From an uncultured bacterium (GTDB taxonomy: Bacteria; Cyanobacteriota; Vampirovibrionia; Gastranaerophilales; Gastranaerophilaceae), in contig CASFPS010000009.1 in the NCBI GenBank assembly GCA_949296355.1, positions 1 to 61,111 on the forward strand: DNA of 61,111 bases, written 5' to 3'. Within the stretch, counting starts at the first letter, position 1. The number at the start of each line of letters is the position of its first letter. A program made the position numbers and the translations under genes. Shown one piece after another: positions 9,481 to 17,010 of this stretch. Below the pieces are notes generated by a model. The model was not told the DNA's origin. It saw nothing but the letters and a program-made list of their open reading frames with translations, and did no database searches.

Positions 9481-10388
9481 GGCTTAATCACTTGAATATT
9501 TCTGGTCTCTGAAATTTCCTGACGGGCATCACGGATAATTTCTTTATATTCTTCAGATAAACTCAAACCGTTGCAGAGTCTGTCAATAAACCCGTTATTA
9601 ACTTTAACGGCTTTCTCAAGCGCTCCGACATCTTCAAGCACATCTTTAATATCCGCTAAATCATACCCGAAAGATTGTTTAGATTGATATACCATCATCT
9701 CACCGGTTTCTGCAACAAGCGGTTCTCCTCCAAGTTCAAAATGCAGCTTGAATATTGATTTCAAATCCTGCAATTCAGCCTGCATTGTTGCAATACTCTG
9801 CTGTATTCTTAAATACCTATCGAAAAGGTAATCTACATTATCTAACTGCTTTCTCTGCCAGTCAAGGCGCTGGAGATAAAGTTTTTTAAGCTTCGGATAA
9901 GCAAGCGCCAAGCCCATTGCATCCGCCATTGCCCTATGGTGGTTATGAAGTTCTACATTAAATCTCTGAGTCAAAGCTTCAAGCCCGTGTGATTCCAGAT
10001 CCGGCGCAATTTCTTTGAACATAACCTGAGTATCTATTCTCGGATTCTCAAGCTTTTCTCCATAAACTCTCATTTTAGCTTCATTAAGGAATGAATAGTC
10101 AAAAATAGCGTTATGCGCAACTATAGGGTAGTCTCCGATAAATTCCAGAATTTTCGGCAATGCTTCTTCTTCTGTCGGGGCATCCTCTACCATTTCCTGA
10201 GTTATACCGTGGATTGCAATACTCGATTTTCTTATATGCTGCTGCGGATTAATAAGCGTCTGAAATTCGTCTTTCACTTTTCCGTTCTCCAGCCGAACTC
10301 CCGCAAATTCAATAATCCTTTCTCTTGTATAATCAAGCCCCGTAGTCTCTGTATCTAAAACTATTTCTATTTCTTTTTTTCTTGGCAT
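9468..10388 (-). CDS. DnaQ-like 3'-5' exonuclease
   Basis: A 306-residue DEDD-type exonuclease. Motif ExoI is VLDTETTGLDYTRERIIEF at about residues 10-28, ExoII lies in PIVAHNAIFDYSFL, and the C-terminal HxxxxD is in HNHHRAMADAMGLA. This is the epsilon subunit / PolC exonuclease fold; the extra 130-residue C-terminal helical part is unlike minimal DnaQ. It could be the proofreading exonuclease of DNA polymerase III or a stand-alone repair nuclease. It overlaps rlmD by 13 bases. Confidence 0.85.
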   Translation of the reverse strand: MPRKKEIEIVLDTETTGLDYTRERIIEFAGVRLENGKVKDEFQTLINPQQHIRKSSIAIHGITQEMVEDAPTEEEALPKILEFIGDYPIVAHNAIFDYSFLNEAKMRVYGEKLENPRIDTQVMFKEIAPDLESHGLEALTQRFNVELHNHHRAMADAMGLALAYPKLKKLYLQRLDWQRKQLDNVDYLFDRYLRIQQSIATMQAELQDLKSIFKLHFELGGEPLVAETGEMMVYQSKQSFGYDLADIKDVLEDVGALEKAVKVNNGFIDRLCNGLSLSEEYKEIIRDARQEISETRNIQVIKPCKQ

Positions 10389-10492
10389 TACCTCAAATTC
10401 CCCTTGTAAAATTCATTCCCCCTCAATAGAATAATAGCATAAATATTTTATATATGGTAAAATTTACATAAAGTTAAATAAGGAGTTTATAT

Positions 10493-10810
10493 ATGGTAAA
10501 AGAAATCAATTTTGCGGGCTTTGAAGAAAATGTTATAAATGCGGATAAATTAACTGTTGTGGATTTTTATGCAACATGGTGCGGACCTTGCAGAAAACTT
10601 GGACCGATATTAGAAGAAGTTGAAGGTGAAATCGGCGACAGAGTAAATTTTGCAAAAATTGATACCGACGACAACATTGACGCTGCCAAAGAATATCAGG
10701 TAAGCGGGCTTCCGACTCTTCTTGTTTTCAAAAACGGTGAAGTTGTTGAAAGAATGGTCGGACTTATGCCGAAAAGTTCGATTATTACTAATATAGAAAA
10801 ACATTTATAA
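10493..10810 (+). CDS. trxA: Thioredoxin
   Basis: A 105-residue thioredoxin with the active site WCGPC (C30, C33), the cis-proline in SGLPTLLVF and the normal length for TrxA. It is a cytosolic protein-disulfide reductase. A strong AGGAG sits 9 bases before the ATG and TAATAGCATAA/TATATGGTAAAATT upstream suggests a sigma-70-type promoter. It is monocistronic: the 400-base gap after it carries repeats. Confidence 0.95.
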   Translation: MVKEINFAGFEENVINADKLTVVDFYATWCGPCRKLGPILEEVEGEIGDRVNFAKIDTDDNIDAAKEYQVSGLPTLLVFKNGEVVERMVGLMPKSSIITNIEKHL

Positions 10811-11211
10811 CAAAAGTATTAGTAAATAATTCGCTTGTAAGCAACACATCCGGTTACGTGTCATTGCGAGAAAATCTTTGATTTTCGTGGCAATCCATAT
10901 ATCCATATAGTTATCGTTGGGATTCACCCAACCTGCATTTTTTAATTGTGAAATTCAGGATTGCTTCGGGCTGAATGGCTGTTCCCTCTAAATGACGCGG
11001 TGTAGGTTTACTTATAGGTTTGCCGTCATTCAGAGGGCGTGAGCCCGAAGAATCTCTATAACTTAACTTGAATATCTCTTCACCCTTCACACCTCGCCCT
11101 TCACTCCCCCCTTGACTGAGAGCGGCTATCAGGTTGTATTATGTAAAAAGATTGTATTAAGCAATATAATTCTGGTAAAATATCTATTAACAACAAAGAT
11201 GAGGGGTTAAT
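10811..11211. repeat. 401-base gap with three copies of a palindromic dispersed repeat
   Basis: Three related units lie here. The first, at 10859-10895, begins TCATTGCGAG, has a hairpin (GAAAATC at 10870-10876, GATTTTC at 10880-10886) and ends GGCAATCC. The second, inverted, runs from GGATTGCTTCGGGC (10958) to AAATGACG (10997). The third, at 11024-11055, begins CGTCATTCAGAGGGC and ends CCCGAAGAATCTC. All share the form of a TCATT...GAG start, a variable hairpin and a GAATC or CAATC end. A fourth copy is at 29019-29061. The final 60 bases hold the promoter and Shine-Dalgarno of the next gene. Confidence 0.7.
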
Positions 11212-12453
11212 ATGAAAAGACGCGAGTTTATAATAAATTCCACACTGGCAATCGGCGGAGCTGCACTTCTTTCCGGCTGCGGGAAGAAAGAGATAAAAAA
11301 AGCAGAAGGTCAGGTTGCAAGAAGAAAATTTATGGATATTGACACACCGCTTATTGCTCTGGGGTGTATGCGGCTTCCGATGAGGGACGGCAAAATCGAT
11401 ATGGTAGAACTGGATAAAATGGTTGAGTACGCTTTTGTACACGGGGCAAACTATTTTGACACGGCTTATATGTACGTTGACGGCAAGTCTGAAAACGCTA
11501 TCGGGGAAATTTTGAAGAAATACCCGAGAGAAAGCTTTATTCTTGCAGACAAATGTCCTGCTTATCTGGTAAATTCGCCATCTGACGTAAGAAAGCTTTG
11601 CGAAGAGCAGCTTAAAAAGTGTCAGGTTGAATATTTTGATAACTACATGGTTCATAATATTAACAAAAATACATTGAGTAATTATCGTGATAACAATATG
11701 TATGACGAACTTGTCAAACTTAAAAAAGAAGGTTTGGCAAAACATATCGGCTTCTCATTCCACGGAGATCCGCAAATGTTAAGAGAAGTTATCAAAGAGC
11801 ATAAATGGGATTTCTGCCAGCTTCAGATAAATTATCTTGACTGGGAAGTCGTAAACGCCGATGAATTATATCAAATAGCGGACGAAGCCGGCGTTCCGGT
11901 TATTGTAATGGAACCGTTAAGGGGCGGAGTTTTATGCAACCTTCCTCCAAAGGCTGCTGAGAAGCTTAAGACAGAATGTCCTGACGATACTCAGGCTTCA
12001 TTCGGCTTAAGATGGGTTGCCGGAAGAGAAAGAGTGTTTACAATCCTTAGCGGTATGAGCAATTTGCAGCAGCTTAAAGAAAATGTTGATACGTTTGTAA
12101 ACTATAGACCGATAACGGAAAGAGAAGAACAGGTTGCGCATCAGATTGCGCAAATTATACAATCCGGCGGTGCAATAAGCTGTACTGCCTGCAAATATTG
12201 TATGGAAGTCTGCCCGAGAGGAATAAATATTCCTGCAATATTCGGACTTTACAATATGTATAAAGGAAGCAGTGCCGGCAACAGAGACTTTATGTTTGTA
12301 TACAACTATAATGCCCTTGATGAATCAGCAAGAGCGGATAAATGTATTAAATGCGGATTGTGCAATAAAAATTGCCCGCAATCACTTGATATACCGACAC
12401 TTCTTGCCGAGGTTGATAAAAAAGTCAAAGAAGTAGAAAAGAGCATGTCATAA
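11212..12453 (+). CDS. Tat-exported lipoprotein aldo/keto reductase with 4Fe-4S tail
   Basis: A 413-residue aldo/keto reductase. The N-terminus has twin arginines R3-R4 (MKRREFI), a hydrophobic stretch and a lipobox LLSGC with C23, so it is predicted to be exported folded by Tat and lipidated. The AKR barrel (about 40-300) shows the catalytic set: Asp and Tyr in YFDTAYMYVDG, Lys in LADKCPAY and His in YMVHNINK. The C-terminal 100 residues carry two ferredoxin-type motifs, CTACKYCMEVCP and CIKCGLCNKNCP. It is the first gene of a run through the iron-sulfur membrane protein, tatA and tatC; its stop overlaps the next ATG by one base. The physiological substrate is unknown. Confidence 0.88.
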   Translation: MKRREFIINSTLAIGGAALLSGCGKKEIKKAEGQVARRKFMDIDTPLIALGCMRLPMRDGKIDMVELDKMVEYAFVHGANYFDTAYMYVDGKSENAIGEILKKYPRESFILADKCPAYLVNSPSDVRKLCEEQLKKCQVEYFDNYMVHNINKNTLSNYRDNNMYDELVKLKKEGLAKHIGFSFHGDPQMLREVIKEHKWDFCQLQINYLDWEVVNADELYQIADEAGVPVIVMEPLRGGVLCNLPPKAAEKLKTECPDDTQASFGLRWVAGRERVFTILSGMSNLQQLKENVDTFVNYRPITEREEQVAHQIAQIIQSGGAISCTACKYCMEVCPRGINIPAIFGLYNMYKGSSAGNRDFMFVYNYNALDESARADKCIKCGLCNKNCPQSLDIPTLLAEVDKKVKEVEKSMS

Positions 12454-13769
12454 TGAAAAACACTTACGGAATAAGATTAGCTGCGGCAATTGTTGTACTT
12501 TTTTTAGCAGTTGCGGGAATATGCGGCATTTTTTATCCGGTAAAAGTATTTGATGTTCAATTTTTACCGCTTGTACAAAGGGTATTTATTGATTTTTCAA
12601 TAAGTGCAATACTGCTTTTAGCAGGTGTAATTCTGCTTACTCTTGTGTTTGGAAGGTTTTATTGCTCAACCCTCTGCCCGTTCGGAATTATTCAGGAACT
12701 TGCGGCACTGCTATTTTTCAGGGGTAAAGAAAGAGGTAAAAACGGGGGTAAAGCCAGTGGGAGAAAAAATAAACCTACCGCAAACTATCCTGTCAAATAC
12801 TTCATAGCGGCAGTTGTTCTTGGTACACTCACGGGCGGAAGCGCCCTTTTACTCAGATACATAGAACCGTATACATATTTTGGTTCGGCTTTTACTATAT
12901 CAACTGTCGGTTTAGCCGGAATTCTTCTTGTAATTTTACTAACGGGTTTTAAAAACAGATTTTTCTGTACAAATATCTGTCCGGCTGGCGCTTTGTTGGG
13001 ATTAATTTCTAAAATCTCCTTAAATAAAATATACATAGATAAAGATTCGTGTGTTTCCTGCGGCATGTGTGAAAAAAACTGCCCGTCCGGATGTATAAAT
13101 TCAAAAGAAAAAACAGTTGATAACGTAACCTGCGTAAAATGTCTAAAATGCCTTTCCGTTTGTCCGAAAGGCGGAATTAAGTACGGAATCAAACCCAAAG
13201 AAGAAACTAAATTCAGCCTGAAAAGGCGGGAGCTTATAACGGGAGTTGCGGCAGCGGCTGTATTTGGCGCAATGATTAAAGCCGGTTTGGTAATTAAGGA
13301 TAAGATTGTTGAAAAGTTTAAAGACATAATCCTGCCTCCGGGAGCAGAAAGCGAAGAAAGGTTTGCAAACAAATGCTATAACTGTAATCTTTGCGTTGCA
13401 AACTGCCCTAATAAAATTATTGTTAAAGCGGATAAAGATTTTCCTGCTGTTCATCTTGATTACTCTAAAGGATGCTGCGATAAAAACTGCAATAAATGCG
13501 GCGAAGTCTGCCCGACAGGCGCTATAAAAAGACTTAAGCTTGAAGAAAAGCAAAAGACCAGAATCGGTATGGCAATGATTGTAGAAGAAAAATGCGGGAA
13601 ATGCGGGGATTGTATTGCAGCCTGTCCTTACGGCGCTATAATAAGAACAGGAGATAAAATTGTAATCAATGCTTCTAAATGTGTTGGATGCGGAGCTTGC
13701 AAGCAGGTTTGCAAAAACAGAGGCAACGCTATTGAGATTTTTGCAGTAAGAAAACAAAGTTTAATATAG
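12453..13769 (+). CDS. NapH/NapG-like fusion: membrane ferredoxin with internal twin-arginine motif
   Basis: A 438-residue electron-transfer protein. Residues 1-180 contain membrane helices and the two NapH-type CxxxCP motifs (FYCSTLCPFG and FFCTNICPAG). Residues 190-235 hold two cytosolic-type 4Fe-4S motifs (CVSCGMCEKNCPSGC and CVKCLKCLSVCPKGG). At K257-R258-R259 a twin-arginine motif precedes a hydrophobic stretch. A NapG-like C-terminal part follows, with a LPPGA start and several more CxxCxxCxxxCP motifs to the end. This suggests a Sec-inserted membrane part and a Tat-translocated ferredoxin part in one chain, passing electrons from quinol or a cytosolic donor to the periplasmic reductase encoded just upstream. 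Confidence 0.85.
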   Translation: MKNTYGIRLAAAIVVLFLAVAGICGIFYPVKVFDVQFLPLVQRVFIDFSISAILLLAGVILLTLVFGRFYCSTLCPFGIIQELAALLFFRGKERGKNGGKASGRKNKPTANYPVKYFIAAVVLGTLTGGSALLLRYIEPYTYFGSAFTISTVGLAGILLVILLTGFKNRFFCTNICPAGALLGLISKISLNKIYIDKDSCVSCGMCEKNCPSGCINSKEKTVDNVTCVKCLKCLSVCPKGGIKYGIKPKEETKFSLKRRELITGVAAAAVFGAMIKAGLVIKDKIVEKFKDIILPPGAESEERFANKCYNCNLCVANCPNKIIVKADKDFPAVHLDYSKGCCDKNCNKCGEVCPTGAIKRLKLEEKQKTRIGMAMIVEEKCGKCGDCIAACPYGAIIRTGDKIVINASKCVGCGACKQVCKNRGNAIEIFAVRKQSLI

Positions 13770-13786
13770 TTTGAAAGGAGAAATAA

Positions 13787-14002
13787 ATGTCGCTCGGTAT
13801 AACTGAAATTTTACTCATATTAGTCGTTATAATACTATTATTTGGCGGGAAACGTATTCCGGAGATTGCAAGGGCATTAGGCAGAGCATCTTACGAGTAT
13901 AAAAAAGCTAAAACCGTTATTCAGAAGGAGACGGAAGAGTTGAAAAATGCAATAGACGAAACTCAGGAAAAGCCGGAAGAATACAATCCAAAAGATGTTT
14001 AA
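13787..14002 (+). CDS. tatA: Twin-arginine translocase subunit TatA/TatE
   Basis: A 71-residue TatA-family protein: an N-terminal membrane helix (about 3-20) ending in the [14 protein letters not shown] hinge, an amphipathic helix and an acidic tail. It forms the Tat channel that exports folded proteins. AGGAG precedes the ATG, and tatC starts 2 bases after the stop. Its place after two predicted Tat substrates suggests co-expression of the translocase with its cargo. Confidence 0.93.
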   Translation: MSLGITEILLILVVIILLFGGKRIPEIARALGRASYEYKKAKTVIQKETEELKNAIDETQEKPEEYNPKDV

Positions 14003-14004
14003 TT

Positions 14005-14718
14005 ATGAGTGAATTGGAAGATAAAGACGAAAGTTTGATATCCCATATAGAAGCGTTTAGAAAAATGCTTCTGAAATGTCTTACCTGTTATGCGCTAGTT
14101 CTGCTTCCGGCGCTTTTTGCCGCGCCAAAATGTCTGGAACTTTTTATAAAGCTGATTATAAGAGGTCATGATATTGCGCTTAATTATTTTTCTCCGGCGG
14201 AAGTATTTATAATACAGATAAAACTTGCAATGGTAATTGATTTAGTCATTTGTTTCCCCTATATTGCAAAGCAGATATGGGAATTCTGCGCTCCGGCATT
14301 GTATGAAAACGAAAAAAAGTTTATCAAATCAGTTGTTTTTACCTCCTCGGCTCTTTTTATTCTCGGGGCATTATTTTGTCTGTTTGTAATTCTGCCTCTT
14401 ATTATTAATTTCGGGATGAGTTTTGCAACCTCTGAAATAAAAGCGGTTCTCGGCGTCTCAAATATCATAAACCTGTCGCTCTGGATGACGCTGGCGTTTG
14501 GATTAATGTTCCAGCTTCCTTTAATTACTTATTCACTTATCAAATCCGGATTCGTTGAATATGAAACCTTTGTAAATATGCGTCCTTACGTCGTTGTAAT
14601 CATACTGATTATTGCCGGAATCCTGACTCCGCCCGATATTTTAAGCCAGATACTTCTGTTTACCCCGACATATTTGTTGTTTGAACTCGGGCTTCTGTTT
14701 GCAAAATTTAAGAAATAA
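14005..14718 (+). CDS. tatC: Twin-arginine translocase receptor TatC
   Basis: A 237-residue polytopic protein with the six-helix TatC pattern. The family signatures YFSPAEVFIIQIKLA, PYIAKQIWEFCAPALYENEKK and ALTFGLMFQLP-like positions (here LAFGLMFQLPLITY) are all present, as is the acidic residue of helix 4. TatC binds twin-arginine signal peptides. No TatB is seen, so this is probably a minimal TatA-TatC system. It closes the operon that begins with the Tat-lipoprotein reductase at 11212. Confidence 0.93.
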   Translation: MSELEDKDESLISHIEAFRKMLLKCLTCYALVLLPALFAAPKCLELFIKLIIRGHDIALNYFSPAEVFIIQIKLAMVIDLVICFPYIAKQIWEFCAPALYENEKKFIKSVVFTSSALFILGALFCLFVILPLIINFGMSFATSEIKAVLGVSNIINLSLWMTLAFGLMFQLPLITYSLIKSGFVEYETFVNMRPYVVVIILIIAGILTPPDILSQILLFTPTYLLFELGLLFAKFKK

Positions 14719-14803
14719 AATTTTCTCCGGAGTGAGAGTACGGATTTATTATGTAAAAACAAGATTTAAATGTTAATTTTTGTAACAATTTTCTCAAAAA
14801 ATC

Positions 14804-14830
14804 TAAAGTTTTTCAGAAAAATGCCGATAT
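14804..14830 (+). promoter_or_regulatory. Sigma-28 (FliA)-type promoter
   Basis: TAAAGTTT (14804-14811), an 11-base spacer and GCCGATAT (14823-14830). This is the same 16 specified bases and the same spacing as the site at 8052-8078, and 15 of 16 match the FliA consensus. The expected start site is near 14836-14838. Confidence 0.82.
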
Positions 14831-14835
14831 ATACT

Positions 14836-14857
14836 ATGTAACATAATATTGTTACAT
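14836..14857. promoter_or_regulatory. Inverted repeat at the predicted start site
   Basis: Perfect 8-base arms ATGTAACA (14836-14843) and TGTTACAT (14850-14857) separated by 6 bases. They lie exactly where the sigma-28-type promoter should start transcription and 25 bases before the ATG at 14883. This may be an operator or a 5'-UTR hairpin. Confidence 0.5.
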
Positions 14858-14882
14858 ATTTCCAAAACTCACAGGAGGAATT

Positions 14883-16529
14883 ATGGCTATTCAAGGATCA
14901 TTCAACTTAAGCAACGCACTAAGTTCACAAGCATACGCCTACAAATGCTGGTATAACTACAATTATGGCAACAACACCATGGGTATATCCGCTCAGGATA
15001 TGGGTGAAATAACCCAGACATGGAATGGCGAATTAGCAAACTGGCAGGCAACCGCTATGGATGATGAGAATGCCTATGAAATAGAAGATGATGATTTCTC
15101 TACAGCGAAAGATAACGGTCGCGCTCAGGCTCAGGATGCAGCAGGCGGCTATGACGGCAAACAGGGTGGACAGATTACAAGAACAACTGCAGATGTTGCT
15201 ATGGGAGCAGCAGGTGCCCTTGCTACAACAGTCGGTTCAAAAGTTGCCGGAAATATTGGAGCTAAAGTTGGCGGGAAACTTGTAGCTAAAGCAGGCGAAA
15301 AAGTAGCACAAGGTGCTGCTAAAAAAGCAGGTGAAGAAGTCACAAAAGAAGCTACAAAAGAAGCTACACAAAAAGTCGGTTCCTGGTCTATTGCAGCTCC
15401 ATTAGCATTAACAATGGCTACCTTATACCAGGTAAAAAAACCTAACAAAACAGAAAAAGAAGCGTGCGATGCTTTGCAGGATGAAATGATAAATTCACAA
15501 AACGCACTATATACCGCTCAGGATGATATGTCAGCAGCAGGGGATGAAGTTACGGCTCTTTCTGACGAAGCGCAGGGATACAACGAAGATGCAAACGAAG
15601 ATATAGAGGAAAAGAAATCGGAATACGATGCATATAGAGCTTCTTATGATGCATTGATGGAAAAAGTTAAAGCCGGAGAAACTTTAACTGACGGTGAAAA
15701 AGAATTATTAGAAGAACTTATTCCGCTAATGCAGGAACTCGGAGTTGGTATTCAGGAAACTCAGGAAGAAACAACCGAAACTGCCGAAGATATATATGAT
15801 GAAATGGGTACATATCAGGAAAACTATGATGCTGCAGCCGAAACAGTAGCCGAAGTTCAAGGTGTAACAGATTATGCCGAAAGTTTTGATGAATCTACAA
15901 GGACGATGTGTTACGTTGAAGGTGGCGCACAAACATTAAATGCTGCTTCAGGAACTAAAGCAGGAATACAAGCTGGTATTGCAGCAGCCGGTTCATTGGG
16001 ATTCAACGCTTGGGCGTGGGCATGTGCAGCAATGGGAGCATCGGCAGCTGTAATGAGTGGTATCGGTGCAGGTCAACAATTCAAATGGGCAGGTGAAGTC
16101 GGAACTGAAATCGATATGAGAAAAACTACTCAGGATATAAATTCCCAAACGAACGATATTTACGACGAATCAATTGAAGGCTACGAAGGCGCTATGGTCG
16201 GAGTCGAAGAAATGGAACTTGAAATGCCTGAAGATTTTGAAAATCCGGAAGAAGTTGTTGAACAGCTCGGAGAAGAGGGCGCAGAAGCGTTAGCTACTGT
16301 GTCTGCACAAGGTGAAGGCGAAGGCGACAACGGCGCAACAAGCGGTCTCGGCGCCGGACTTCCTGCTGCTGACGGTACCGGTACAGGAGCGGCAGGTACC
16401 GGAGGTGCAACAAGCGGAGCAGGAACCGCCGGCGGTCAGGGGAATAATGCCGGAGGTGTCGGAGCACAGGGCGGAACCGGCGCTGGAAGCGGAGTTGACC
16501 CGAGAGACAAAGATAAAGAAGAAAAATAA
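14883..16529 (+). CDS. 548-residue unknown protein with glycine-zipper hydrophobic segments
   Basis: Not recognised. There is no Sec or Tat signal. Residues 1-95 are Asn/Ser/Tyr- then Asp-rich. Residues 101-182 are Ala/Gly-rich and hydrophobic with glycine-zipper spacing. Residues 190-340 are strongly acidic and predicted helical or coiled-coil. A second hydrophobic Ala/Gly hairpin spans 357-400. The tail (about 485-548) is Gly/Ala/Thr-rich and probably disordered. Two hydrophobic segments around coiled coils resemble, in layout only, bacterial translocator or pore-forming proteins. The gene has a textbook AGGAGG, a sigma-28-type promoter and a following hairpin, so it is a single-gene unit. 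An exported or surface role is inference. Confidence 0.75.
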   Translation: MAIQGSFNLSNALSSQAYAYKCWYNYNYGNNTMGISAQDMGEITQTWNGELANWQATAMDDENAYEIEDDDFSTAKDNGRAQAQDAAGGYDGKQGGQITRTTADVAMGAAGALATTVGSKVAGNIGAKVGGKLVAKAGEKVAQGAAKKAGEEVTKEATKEATQKVGSWSIAAPLALTMATLYQVKKPNKTEKEACDALQDEMINSQNALYTAQDDMSAAGDEVTALSDEAQGYNEDANEDIEEKKSEYDAYRASYDALMEKVKAGETLTDGEKELLEELIPLMQELGVGIQETQEETTETAEDIYDEMGTYQENYDAAAETVAEVQGVTDYAESFDESTRTMCYVEGGAQTLNAASGTKAGIQAGIAAAGSLGFNAWAWACAAMGASAAVMSGIGAGQQFKWAGEVGTEIDMRKTTQDINSQTNDIYDESIEGYEGAMVGVEEMELEMPEDFENPEEVVEQLGEEGAEALATVSAQGEGEGDNGATSGLGAGLPAADGTGTGAAGTGGATSGAGTAGGQGNNAGGVGAQGGTGAGSGVDPRDKDKEEK

Positions 16530-16539
16530 CTTAATTATA

Positions 16540-16566
16540 TCAAGGGCGGTCTACGACCGCCCTTGA
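16540..16566 (+). terminator. Hairpin after the 548-residue protein gene
   Basis: Perfect 12-base arms TCAAGGGCGGTC (16540-16551) and GACCGCCCTTGA (16555-16566) with a 3-base loop, 10 bases after the stop. It is followed by TGTTTATTG, a weak T-run. It may itself come from the dispersed repeat family that fills the rest of this gap. Confidence 0.6.
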
Positions 16567-17010
16567 TGTTTATTGCTATATCCTTGTCCGGCGGTGAGCG
16601 CGGCTGTAAAATGTAACAATAATCGAACGGCAGCGCACATTCCTTCCCTTCGAGGGAAGGCTAGGATGGGGGTGAAACTTATATAAGCAGTCAATTTGAA
16701 CCCCACCCGCATTTGTAGCTCACTAACGTTCGCACAACTGCGACCTCCCCAACCGGAGAGGTAAACGCGTTTATCCTACGTAACAAGGATAGAACGACAA
16801 CGCACATTCCCTCGCCCATTTGGGGAGAGCGGATTTGCGGACGGACGACACGAACGTCAGAGAGTTAGTCCGGATAGCGAACGGATTGAGCCTGCAGGAG
16901 CTTTGCTCCGATGACGAAACTCCGTGAGCGTGGAGCAAATCCAAGAAAGGGAAGAATTTCAAGTTGAGCTTAAGCGAAACTTAGAAATTCGGGAGAGGGG
17001 CTGAAAATAA
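16567..17010. repeat. Gap filled with dispersed GC-rich palindromic repeats
   Basis: No gene is evident. The block contains AATCGAACGGCAGCGCACAT at 16621, a hairpin (CCTTCCCT at 16642-16649, AGGGAAGG at 16653-16660) and GAACGACAACGCACATTCCC near 16787. It continues with GCGGATTTGCGGACG...CGACACGAACG (16829-16857), a GGAGCTTTGCTCC hairpin near 16899 and a GGGAAGAATTTC...CTTAGAAATTCGGGAGAGGGG module at about 16947-17000. The same modules recur at 29100-29260 and, inverted, at 57806-57862. Composition is clearly richer in G+C than the neighbouring genes. Confidence 0.7.

Noticed and set aside
11101-11745. Minus-strand ORF of 214 codons
   Set aside because: It lies opposite the well-supported aldo/keto reductase gene, has Phe/Tyr-rich shadow composition and no family motif.
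12785-13757. Two minus-strand ORFs of about 200 codons
   Set aside because: Both are antisense to the iron-sulfur membrane protein, whose cysteine motifs fix the plus-strand frame.
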